Made by a program: the position numbers and the translations under genes. A DNA stretch of 64,000 nucleotides from Methylovorus mays (lineage in GTDB: Bacteria > Pseudomonadota > Gammaproteobacteria > Burkholderiales > Methylophilaceae), in contig NZ_JAJAVG010000004.1 of assembly GCF_020531915.1 (NCBI RefSeq), forward strand, positions 496,001 through 560,000, in the 5' to 3' direction. The notes beneath the pieces are model-generated. The model searched no databases and was not told where the DNA came from. It saw only the letters and a list, made by a program, of their open reading frames with translations. Within the stretch, counting starts at the first letter, position 1. Every line of letters starts with the position of its first letter. Shown here one piece after another: positions 40,050 to 47,298 of this stretch.

Positions 40050-40761
40050 AGGGATGACAGGCCGTTTGTTTGTTCTCGGTGTTGGTTACTTCGTAAATGA
40101 TGGCTTTAACGACGACTTCACCTTGTGGCTTATCAATCTGGACTAGCAGCGCCTGGAGCTGGTCTATTTCCTTTTCTGTGCCATAAAAAATGAAGGCGTC
40201 AGAATCCTTTGCAATCTGCGAGTAAGCGTTGGTGCCTGTATCAAGGGTGTTTGTATTTCCTTGCGTCACTGAAGAACCGGGAACAGATCCACTCGATACA
40301 TTGGTTGAAGCTGTATTTGAAGTGCTTTGCACCTGGCGCTGAAAGGTGAAGCGGCCATTGGTAAAAATACTGGCGACCAGATCGGATATGTAGCGCACTG
40401 ACCTGTAGCGAGGCTGATAATAAAAGGGGCGCTTGTCCCCTACTCTTTCCGGGCCGTCTGACTTCTTGCTGATAAATAGGGTTTTGCCGATATGCTCCAG
40501 TTTGTAGCCATAAACATCCAGCAGCAGGTTAACGGATTGCTTGAGCTCTTCTTTCGACATGCTGGCAATGCGGAAGGTGACGGCACGGGAATCATTGATA
40601 AATGCGTCATCGGCAATGTAGCCCGTATTCAGCACTTCGGTGTAGCCGATTTTTATCAGCTCGCTTAATCGGACCGCATCCAGCTGGACGTTGATTTTTT
40701 CTTCATCGGCTGCAACAGCTGACATTGAGAATGCCAAGAAAATAAGAAGAAAGATTCTCAT
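40050..40761 (-). pseudogene. Inovirus secretin (pIV-like), truncated before the pore domain
   Basis: About 235 residues remain: a signal peptide (MRIFLLIFLAFSMSAVAADE), an STN-like and N-domain region (SELIKIGYTEVL, LEHIGKTLFISKKSD), a Ser/Thr/Asn-rich linker and the start of an N3/KH-like domain (EIDQLQALLVQIDKPQGEVVVKAIIYEVTNTENKQ). The C-terminal secretin barrel is absent. After ENKQ the frame crosses into tssM sequence and stops at 40036. Without the barrel it cannot form the exit pore. It overlaps the Zot gene start region by 4 bp. Confidence 0.82.
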
Positions 40762-41855
40762 GGCTGAGGCATTTTTGCGCGATCGGCGTTTTCAGCGCCT
40801 GACCAGTTGGAAAAGACTTCATCGCCCAGGACGGCACCAACATCAAGACCCACCATGCGGATATTGGGAGGGCTGACTACATACCGGTGCGTGCCGGCAT
40901 CGTTACGCAATACAAGGGTGAGTGTATCGCGGTATTTATAAAAGCCTGCGATACGCCATTTATCCGTCGGTGCAGGTGGATTGCTTGCAGCGGGCGCCGG
41001 ATTGTTTACGGCAGGCGGTTGATTGGAGGTCTGTTCAGTATCGGCTTTAGGTTGGGCGTTTGATGCAGGGTGAAGAAATTTCCAGACGAAAAACAGGCTG
41101 AATAATGCAATGGCGAGCAGCAGTGGGATGAAGAACAGGAACAGTTTTCCAGAGAGGATATTGCCGCGTTTGTCGATATTGGTTTCCCTGGCGCTGGCGT
41201 CGCCTTCCTTTTGCTGGCTGTTGGAGGTGTAGAGGGGAAAGTATTTAGGCTCGTATGCACGTTGCAAAGAGCGTAGCGGCGTTTTGACGATGCGGGCTCG
41301 CTTGAAAATATCGACACGGTAGCGACTGGATAGACCGACGGCCGTCAGCTTTTCCATACGGTATGTTTCCTCGATGACGGCCCGCACCGAACGGTGAATG
41401 TCCATGACATCTTGGGTAATGATCGCGACGTCGCAAGTGACTCCGGTTTCAGGATGTGGGAAGTGGCGATGCATCCGGAAAAAATTCATGACGCGGGCCG
41501 GACGTGGCAGGCCGTTTTCATCCTTGAGGGCGAAGCCATCCCAGAACCGCCAGATTTCATCGAGGGCTAGCAAATCACCGGGTTGAATGAATGCCTGTAT
41601 GCCCTGCTCTTCATCTTTATCCGTACGCCAGAAAGCAGGGTCTTTCACCTGGTCATGCGTGACATTGACCAGCTGACCAAGCGCTGATTCCTCCAGCCCT
41701 TCGGCCACGAGGAGTTTTTGCATTTCGTCATAGTTCAGGCCTGCAATGTTGGACACTACACGCCTGCCCTGCCGGATGGCATTCAGGATGACAACCGTGA
41801 CCACCTCATAGGTTTTACCGCTCCCCATGATGCCGACATACGCTTTGATTGCCAT
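40758..41855 (-). CDS. Zot-family assembly ATPase (inovirus pI)
   Basis: 365 residues. The N-terminal Zot domain has Walker A GIMGSGKT and Walker B LLALDEIWRFWDG. A single TM segment (LFLFFIPLLLAIALFSLFFVWKFL, about residues 245-268) is followed by a Pro/Ala-rich linker and a periplasmic tail, exactly the pI topology. It drives extrusion of the filamentous virion through the inner membrane. It lies between the pVI-like gene (3 bp away) and the secretin remnant. Confidence 0.93.
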   Translation of the reverse strand: MAIKAYVGIMGSGKTYEVVTVVILNAIRQGRRVVSNIAGLNYDEMQKLLVAEGLEESALGQLVNVTHDQVKDPAFWRTDKDEEQGIQAFIQPGDLLALDEIWRFWDGFALKDENGLPRPARVMNFFRMHRHFPHPETGVTCDVAIITQDVMDIHRSVRAVIEETYRMEKLTAVGLSSRYRVDIFKRARIVKTPLRSLQRAYEPKYFPLYTSNSQQKEGDASARETNIDKRGNILSGKLFLFFIPLLLAIALFSLFFVWKFLHPASNAQPKADTEQTSNQPPAVNNPAPAASNPPAPTDKWRIAGFYKYRDTLTLVLRNDAGTHRYVVSPPNIRMVGLDVGAVLGDEVFSNWSGAENADRAKMPQP

Positions 41856-41858
41856 ACG

Positions 41859-42143
41859 TTAACCAATGAAGGGAATGCGACGAATAAGAAACCGGGAGAT
41901 ATAGGCACCGATGACGACGGGCACGCCATAGGCAATATTGAGCAGATTGAGGAAATACCAGATAGAGGGATGCAAGCCTGAAAAGGCTGCAATTAGGGAG
42001 CTTGACGATAAGAAGCCAGCCAACAAGGGCGACAGTTCAGAAACAGCGAAACTCAGGAGCACCGTGAGGACGGTTGCAATGACGGCCTTAATCTGAGCTA
42101 CGCCAATCAACCAGCGGAGAGCAAGAAGAAGCCAACGCAGCAT
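41859..42143 (-). CDS. Inovirus minor coat protein (pVI-like, DUF2523)
   Basis: 94 residues, with three hydrophobic segments (RWLLLALRWLIGVAQ, VLTVLLSFAVSEL, YFLNLLNIAYGVPVVIGAYI). Size, topology and position directly between the adsorption protein and Zot match DUF2523/pVI minor coat proteins, which close the virion at the pIII end. Its start abuts the stop of the adsorption gene. Confidence 0.85.
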   Translation of the reverse strand: MLRWLLLALRWLIGVAQIKAVIATVLTVLLSFAVSELSPLLAGFLSSSSLIAAFSGLHPSIWYFLNLLNIAYGVPVVIGAYISRFLIRRIPFIG

Positions 42144-43406
42144 TTAAGCCCCCAATACGATAAACAGGGCCGCGAGCGTGAACAGCACGGTAAAGGCGGC
42201 GCGAATAATGGCGAAATTGTTTTCTATGAGAACGCATGCCACATGGAAGGAATACACGTGGTTGAACAGTTCAAATTGAGCATCAAAAGGACATACCCCG
42301 GTGTATGCGGGCACCTGAAAGGCTGACAGCGAAGAAAACATATCCGTTAACGGGCTGGATGTTGGCATGGTGGATGCCATATCCGAACTATCGCCTGGAT
42401 TAAGCAAATCAAGCCTTATCTGATCCAGGCGGGAATTGATCGTATTTGCGGCTTCAAGAGCCTCACCAGATCGGGCGTAATCATTGGGGAATTGGACTTG
42501 ATTATTGTTGGTGCCAGAGCCTGAAGAACTGGAGCCATTGGTATATGTGCCGCCAGCACCGCCGCCTGTGAGTGAGCCAGCGGAGCTTGAATTGGAGGAG
42601 CCCTGATAAGCGCCAGAAGATGAAAAGCTGTAATTGGTGGTTTTTATGTAGGAGTTGCCGTTGCCATCGGTTGTATTTGTTTGAATCTGGATGTTGGTGC
42701 CGCTGGAAGTCGCTGAGGTAATTACCTGGTATGGATTAGAGGTAGAACCGCCTCCGAATACGACCTGATTGGACGAAGGCTGATTATAAAGAGAGTCCAT
42801 AAAATCAGCGTCAGAAAGAGGCGTATAAACGGGGGTGCCATTGGCATTGGATAATGAAAAATCCATATTGCCGTCGGTTTTAGCAAGGCGGGCATCCTGT
42901 AAATAGCACTTTGCGTCATTGGATTCATAACCCTCCGGGCATTTGGTGCTTGTAACCGCGCCACCGCGCTGGTAATACCAGCTCCCCCCAGAACAATATT
43001 CGGCAGATGCATCGTAATTGCCTGGGCAGGCGGCAGCGCACGCCTCGGCCATCGTATCGCCCGTTGCCTTGGGCGAAAACTCACCAAATCCGTATGTCGC
43101 AAAGTAGCACTCATACTTTACTTGCAATTCAGGATCAATCACGGATGGAGCGTCAGGAGCCTTGGGCTGTTTGGACGGATCCGTTGTCAGCGGGATGCGC
43201 AAGGTGGTGCCGCCTTTGGATAGGTTTAATTCCGTTGGTGTGGTGGTATTGCCCTGGGGAATTTCGGCGACGGGGGTGCCGTCTTCGCCGCATAGGACAA
43301 CATTGGGGCCAGCGCCACAGCTTTCGACGGTGACTTTGTATGCATACGCGAGGGTTGCGCTCAACAGGAGCGTTAGACACAGTAAAAGGCGCTTGAATTT
43401 AATCAT
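42144..43406 (-). CDS. Inovirus adsorption protein (pIII-like)
   Basis: 420 residues. A signal peptide (LLLCLTLLLSATLAYA) is followed by Cys-containing N-terminal domains, a long Ser/Gly/Asn/Thr-rich linker at about residues 230-315 and a C-terminal domain with two Cys and a final TM segment (FAIIRAAFTVLFTLAALFIVLG). This is the organisation of pIII, which binds the host pilus and entry receptor. The receptor domains have no relative I can name. It sits at the usual place, after the small coat genes. Confidence 0.85.
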   Translation of the reverse strand: MIKFKRLLLCLTLLLSATLAYAYKVTVESCGAGPNVVLCGEDGTPVAEIPQGNTTTPTELNLSKGGTTLRIPLTTDPSKQPKAPDAPSVIDPELQVKYECYFATYGFGEFSPKATGDTMAEACAAACPGNYDASAEYCSGGSWYYQRGGAVTSTKCPEGYESNDAKCYLQDARLAKTDGNMDFSLSNANGTPVYTPLSDADFMDSLYNQPSSNQVVFGGGSTSNPYQVITSATSSGTNIQIQTNTTDGNGNSYIKTTNYSFSSSGAYQGSSNSSSAGSLTGGGAGGTYTNGSSSSGSGTNNNQVQFPNDYARSGEALEAANTINSRLDQIRLDLLNPGDSSDMASTMPTSSPLTDMFSSLSAFQVPAYTGVCPFDAQFELFNHVYSFHVACVLIENNFAIIRAAFTVLFTLAALFIVLGA

Positions 43407-43500
43407 CGCTTAGCCCTTTTATGACGGCCCAGGCGCATAGCAGCCCCATTTCAAACATGAGGAAATTGAGGAGGTCACCTGGTGAGAGTGTTGCAAGCAT
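43399..43500 (-). CDS. Tiny membrane protein, likely pVII/pIX-like minor coat protein
   Basis: 33 codons, with a start at 43500 and a stop overlapping the pIII-like ATG (ATGATTAA). The protein begins MLATLSPGDLLNFLMFEMG and continues with a short hydrophobic helix (LLCAWAVIKGL) and an acidic end. Size, one TM and position between the major coat and pIII genes fit pVII/pIX. No ribosome-binding site was proved, but translational coupling is plausible. Confidence 0.6.
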   Translation of the reverse strand: MLATLSPGDLLNFLMFEMGLLCAWAVIKGLSDD

Positions 43501-43543
43501 TGGGGTGGATGGGCTAGCCCCGAAAGACTAGCCCGGTTGCAGA

Positions 43544-43792
43544 TTACAGACCGCGAACGGCGGAGATCACCATACGGGCGCCCTTCCAGGCGACGTATAC
43601 ACCAACCATGATGGCGGCAACGGCCAGAATGGCGGTGATGACGGTGCTGAAGTCTACCGAGGCAGTGAGGGTGCTAAAGTCAACGGGCGAAGTTGCCGCA
43701 TGGACATTGCTTGAAGCAATACCCGCTACACCAGATACGGCAGCCAGTTGCAGTTTTGCGCCGAAGCGCTTTGCTTGGTTCATCAATTTCAT
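43544..43792 (-). CDS. Inovirus major coat protein (pVIII-like)
   Basis: 82 residues from MKLMNQAKR; an ATG five codons upstream is less likely. A basic signal peptide ends SSNVHAATS. The mature coat (about 47 residues) has an acidic/amphipathic start (PVDFSTLTASVDFST), a TM segment (VITAILAVAAIMVGVYVAW) and a basic C-terminus (KGARMVISAVRGL) that contacts the DNA. These are the classical features of pVIII. Confidence 0.9.
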   Translation of the reverse strand: MKLMNQAKRFGAKLQLAAVSGVAGIASSNVHAATSPVDFSTLTASVDFSTVITAILAVAAIMVGVYVAWKGARMVISAVRGL

Positions 43793-43862
43793 GTTTAAAA
43801 CTCCCAATTTAAAGCGTGGCTTGCCCCACGCGGCACTAGGGAACAGTACCCCTAATTCTTTT

Positions 43863-44333
43863 TTACCATCGGCGCACAGCGCTGATGATGGCCCCGGCGT
43901 TTTTGGCGACTAGCCAGAGCAGTAACACGTTTGTAAATGCGAAGGCCCAAAAAGCGGCGGCCTCGGTGTAGTCGTATTCAGTGGTAGAACCAGACCCATT
44001 ACCGGAGCTTGTCCCACTCCCGGCCACATACGTGCATGTGCCGTATACATTCAATGGCGCATTTAGTGTAGTCGTCGGGTTGGAGGCAGTTACAGGGTTA
44101 TAGATAGTTAATTTCCATATCCCGGAATCCTTGATGTAGGCCATGCGGTAGGAGTTAGTGCCCGAGTTACCCACCACCAGAATATGCTGCGCACTGTAAA
44201 AAGCATCAATCGCTTCCTGCGATGAGGACCAGCAAACGCCAGCTGCCAAATAGCCTTCGGCCCTAGCAAGGCCGGATAAAAGCAGTAGCGTGAGGAATAA
44301 AAGATGCTTTTCCATTTCAGTGTTTTTTACCAA
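43863..44333 (-). CDS. Inovirus membrane protein of unknown function
   Basis: 156 residues. A signal peptide (LLFLTLLLLSGLARA) is followed by a periplasmic domain with two cysteines and a Ser/Gly linker, and a C-terminal TM with a basic tail (FTNVLLLWLVAKNAGAIISAVRRW). The tail resembles that of the major coat (VISAVRGL), so it may be a coat-like or virion-tip protein. A start at residue 7 (MEKHLLFL) is possible. It overlaps the next upstream frame by 7 bp. Confidence 0.72.
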   Translation of the reverse strand: MVKNTEMEKHLLFLTLLLLSGLARAEGYLAAGVCWSSSQEAIDAFYSAQHILVVGNSGTNSYRMAYIKDSGIWKLTIYNPVTASNPTTTLNAPLNVYGTCTYVAGSGTSSGNGSGSTTEYDYTEAAAFWAFAFTNVLLLWLVAKNAGAIISAVRRW

Positions 44334-44614
44334 ACCCCGGCCATGCCGCCGAGTTTATCCAGCGTTAATGAGCATAGATATGAGGCGGATTCGGCATATC
44401 GCGGGTTATTTCGGAGATTCAGAAAGAAGCCAAAATTGGCCCGCTGTATACACGTGCGCATAGGCACAAAATCTTGACTCATGGCACTTCCTTTCGCTTG
44501 GTAAAAAGCGAAATCATGTGCCGAAGCGCGTAGTGAGGAAGTTGTCCCAATCACAGAAAATAGCGATTGGTTGCAGGTTTCGAGGGCGTTATATGCTGAG
44601 TCACACACTGGCAT
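44327..44614 (-). CDS. Small inovirus protein of unknown function
   Basis: 95 residues, no signal peptide, no TM, with four cysteines (CDSAYNALETC, TCIQ, YLCSL). It overlaps the 3' end of the replication gene by 14 bp and the next gene by 7 bp, so it sits in a compact phage operon. No family recognised. Confidence 0.6.
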   Translation of the reverse strand: MPVCDSAYNALETCNQSLFSVIGTTSSLRASAHDFAFYQAKGSAMSQDFVPMRTCIQRANFGFFLNLRNNPRYAESASYLCSLTLDKLGGMAGVW

Positions 44615-45479
44615 TGATTGTCCCTCTCAATATGAGCAAATCGAGGTCTTTGGTGGCCCATATCTGGTAATCAAAGACGCCCATCAAGTCAGCGATGCCC
44701 AGGGTATGTTTGGTGGCAACGGGGAAGGTCTGCTCTTTATGAATGGCGGCGAATGCGCCCAGGTATTGGCGCATGACCTTGGGGGCTGGTATGCCACGGC
44801 TCGATTTATAGCGGCGTTCGCCCAATTCGCGGCTATGGGCGAAGGTCTTGCTGATGTATTTGCTCAAGTACGCGGCGAGCTGCAAGCATGTGAAAATCGG
44901 CGATTGGCCGGAGAAGCGCTTTTTACGGTAGCGCACGTCTATCTGACCTTTGGTGTTTTCTCCAGTGTCATTGGCGTTGCCACCGATGGCGATATACCAG
45001 CACTTGCGGAGGTGGTGGACATCCTGTTTGCCGACGCAGGCAATGTGCATGTGCAATGCGCCGCGTTCCTGGTATTCCTTGACGGCGACATAGAGCCAAT
45101 CAGGGTATTTTTCGCGAACGAGGCGCACGAAGCGGGTGAAGTCTTCGTTGAGCTTGTCGCTGTCGGTCATGTTCTCGCGATAGACCAGCGTCAGGAGGTG
45201 ATCGGCCCCGATGGACTGGATCAGAAAGCGGACTTTTTGCCGGGCGCGGCGTTCGGCACGGCGGAGGTTTTCTTCTTGAGAGGCTTCGATTTCCTCTTCG
45301 GTTTTTTGGCGTGGCAGGCCCCTGATCCCGTGTGAGCGGGATTTCCGTAGCTCTTCCATAAAGTTGACACGCCTTTGTATCATTTCCACCATTCCTGAGG
45401 CGAACTCCCTGATTGTTAAGTGATAATCGGGGAGTTCCGTATATACATGATCCTGATCTAGTGCTAAGCTTGAACCCAT
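44601..45479 (-). CDS. Inovirus replication initiator (rolling-circle Rep, pII-like)
   Basis: 292 residues. The HUH-type metal motif is ALHMHIACVG and the downstream helix with the catalytic tyrosines is AYLSKYISK. Before these comes LLTLVYRENMTDSDKLNEDFTRFVRLVREKYP, which is typical of phage replication proteins. It nicks the double-stranded form at the plus origin and joins the ends after each round. The first about 85 residues are polar and may be a specific addition. It is the largest gene at the head of the phage operon. Confidence 0.88.
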   Translation of the reverse strand: MGSSLALDQDHVYTELPDYHLTIREFASGMVEMIQRRVNFMEELRKSRSHGIRGLPRQKTEEEIEASQEENLRRAERRARQKVRFLIQSIGADHLLTLVYRENMTDSDKLNEDFTRFVRLVREKYPDWLYVAVKEYQERGALHMHIACVGKQDVHHLRKCWYIAIGGNANDTGENTKGQIDVRYRKKRFSGQSPIFTCLQLAAYLSKYISKTFAHSRELGERRYKSSRGIPAPKVMRQYLGAFAAIHKEQTFPVATKHTLGIADLMGVFDYQIWATKDLDLLILRGTINASV

Positions 45480-45513
45480 GTTTTAGCCATCCTCACTATG
45501 GTTAAAAATAGAG

Positions 45514-45543
45514 AGCCCTGATTGGTTGCCGCCTTTCAGGGCT
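45514..45543. terminator. Hairpin between the ssDNA-binding and Rep genes
   Basis: The stem AGCCCTGA/TCAGGGCT is followed on the plus strand by TTTTGTTTT and on the minus strand by a broken U-rich run. It may reduce transcription from the small upstream gene into rep, or be a secondary-structure element of the ssDNA genome. Confidence 0.5.
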
Positions 45544-45549
45544 TTTGTT

Positions 45550-45816
45550 TTATGCCTTTACCTGTTCCCGTGCTTGCTCTTTTGCCTGGATAACGGGGGT
45601 GAGTTTTTCAATGCGGGGTTGTAGCCGCCCTTGGTAGTTACTCCAGCCGATGGATGCCATATAAAAGCCAGCCTCTGGCTTGAAATCCGGGTCATAACTT
45701 GGGATGACGCCTACTACCTGATCGACGAAGCATTGCAGATCGTGGCGGACGTATTCCCCGCGTTCGCTTTTGCCAGTGCGTGAGTTGATTGCCAGTACTT
45801 GAATTTTGAGTTCCAT
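45550..45816 (-). CDS. Putative ssDNA-binding protein (inovirus pV-like)
   Basis: 88 residues, no signal peptide or TM. The predicted beta-rich start (MELKIQVLAINSRTGKS), aromatic residues (YDPDFKPEAGFYMASIGWSNYQGRL) and position just upstream of rep fit an inovirus pV protein, which coats the plus strand and switches replication to packaging. Similarity is weak; the call rests on size and place. Confidence 0.62.
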   Translation of the reverse strand: MELKIQVLAINSRTGKSERGEYVRHDLQCFVDQVVGVIPSYDPDFKPEAGFYMASIGWSNYQGRLQPRIEKLTPVIQAKEQAREQVKA

Positions 45817-45902
45817 GGTGTGTTTCCTTTAGTGATTGAGTGCTTATGTACCCGCTGCTTGGGTGTTAAGCCCCTACGGTGCGGGCGTGGCCGAGGGGAG
45901 TC

Positions 45903-46109
45903 TTATTCATAAAAGGATTGCTCTAACGCGTTTTTGGTGACGAGCGCGAGGTTGACCAGGCGGTATTTGCCGATCTCGACCACGGGGAGATAGCCCTTAT
46001 TTATCCAGCCTGTCACGGTGTCTTCGGTGACGCCGACGTGTTGGGCGAATTTTGAGCGTGACATGACGGGGACGACGGTCAATTGACTTGCGTCGAAGGG
46101 AGTGTCCAT
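45903..46109 (-). CDS. Small HTH protein (excisionase/AlpA-like)
   Basis: 68 residues. The helix-turn-helix MSRSKFAQHVGVTEDTVTGWINKGYLPVVEIGKYRLVNL is of the MerR/excisionase (HTH_17) type. It is the first minus-strand gene of the phage operon, divergent from the XRE repressor. It may act as a Cro-like control or excisionase protein with the integrase. Confidence 0.78.
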   Translation of the reverse strand: MDTPFDASQLTVVPVMSRSKFAQHVGVTEDTVTGWINKGYLPVVEIGKYRLVNLALVTKNALEQSFYE

Positions 46110-46145
46110 AATGCGTTAGGCTCCTTTAGGCTACATTACATTACT

Positions 46146-46197
46146 ATGTCCATACTTGGACATACCATAAGCAAATATAACCACGAATGGACATACC
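46146..46197. promoter_or_regulatory. Phage operator with TGGACATACC repeats
   Basis: An 18-bp palindrome (ATGTCCATACTTGGACAT) at 46146-46163 and two direct copies of TGGACATACC at 46157-46166 and 46188-46197 lie in the 88-bp gap between the divergent HTH and repressor genes. The second copy ends at the repressor's GTG. This is the layout of a lysogeny switch: the XRE protein probably binds here and represses both itself and the phage operon. Confidence 0.7.
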
Positions 46198-46470
46198 GTG
46201 TCAACAGTTGGAGAGAAAATAAGATTGATTCGAGAAGGCTTAGGTATGGGCCGACAAGAGTTTGCGGATAAGACAGGAATTGCCAAAGGAACATTAATAC
46301 GTACCGAGCAGGGGCAAAACTCCCCACAGGTAAGTGTCTTATTGAGAATTGCTGAGCTCTGGCCTGAGTTTGCGGCCTATCTTCTTACGGATCAAACAGA
46401 TATTAAGCAGAGGAACCCTGAGCGGGAAGGCCTGGCTGAGGACTTACAAGGTCAGAGAAAAGCGAGTTAA
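46198..46470 (+). CDS. XRE-family phage repressor
   Basis: 90 residues from a GTG. The N-terminal HTH (GEKIRLIREGLGMGRQEFADKTGIAKGTLIRTEQGQNSP) is of the Cro/CI type; the rest is short and polar, with no peptidase domain, so RecA-driven self-cleavage is not expected. It is followed by the putAbiC-like gene 48 bp downstream on the same strand. A promoter inside the operator is implied. Confidence 0.82.
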   Translation: MSTVGEKIRLIREGLGMGRQEFADKTGIAKGTLIRTEQGQNSPQVSVLLRIAELWPEFAAYLLTDQTDIKQRNPEREGLAEDLQGQRKAS

Positions 46471-46518
46471 TCGCTCGAAGAATAAGAAAAAACTGGTTGG
46501 ATAGATAAGGGGAGATAA

Positions 46519-47298
46519 ATGGAAAATTTAATTAAAAAATACGGATGGATCGGATGGGCATGTACGGCAGTAGTGATAATGTTACTCGATCTATACATTT
46601 ACTTTTCCCGGTTGAACCCTTCCATGTCCACAGACCTTACGGCAACATGGGGCCAATTTGGAGATTATATGGGAGGGACGTTAAATCCTATTCTAAGTTT
46701 TTTTGCGTTTGTCTTTTTAGTTAGAACTTTGGCTTTGCAACAGCAAAGTATACAAATCCAGAAAGATGAGCTTTCTCTCACCCGAGAGGAAATGAAAAAA
46801 ACAACAAGGGCTTTGGAGATACAGAATATTGAGGGAGTTTTTTTTCAGTTATTAAAAAGAAATACTGAGTTGCTAAATAATATTGCATTCAGTACAAGCA
46901 CCAATGGAAACGGAGTTCAAACACTTTATTTGGTATTACATCCATTAATTAATTTAGAAGCTCGAGATAACGAATCTGTAATTAAAGGATTTCTCAATTC
47001 AATTAAGACGATTAAAGTTTCGGCTGGACCATACTTATCAAACTTATATTTGATCATTGATATGATTGATAAAAATAACGAACTTGATTTTGTTGATAAG
47101 AATAAATATATAGATATAGTAAAGTCTCAACTAACTTCATGGGAAGTTGCCTTTTTATTCTACTATGGACAATGTGAGGAAGGGTTTCATTTCGCTTATT
47201 TTATAAATAAATATGGTTTATTTAAAAATTACGACCCCTCCTTAATAAATAATAAATTGACAGAATATGATCATTACGATGCATTTGCTTTTAAGTAA
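46519..47298 (+). CDS. Membrane protein related to putative phage abortive-infection proteins (putAbiC)
   Basis: 259 residues from an ATG with GGGGAGA upstream. Two TM segments (about 12-30 and 50-73) are separated by a short loop with WGQFGDYMGGTLNPILSFFAFVFLVRTLALQQ, the hallmark of the putAbiC family (pfam16872). A coiled-coil region (QIQKDELSLTREEMKKTTRALEIQNIEG) and a soluble, Lys/Asn-rich C-terminal domain follow. It is far more AT-rich than its neighbours, so transfer is likely. Co-direction with the repressor suggests expression in the lysogen. Its last 25 bp overlap the convergent integrase gene. Confidence 0.72.
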   Translation: MENLIKKYGWIGWACTAVVIMLLDLYIYFSRLNPSMSTDLTATWGQFGDYMGGTLNPILSFFAFVFLVRTLALQQQSIQIQKDELSLTREEMKKTTRALEIQNIEGVFFQLLKRNTELLNNIAFSTSTNGNGVQTLYLVLHPLINLEARDNESVIKGFLNSIKTIKVSAGPYLSNLYLIIDMIDKNNELDFVDKNKYIDIVKSQLTSWEVAFLFYYGQCEEGFHFAYFINKYGLFKNYDPSLINNKLTEYDHYDAFAFK

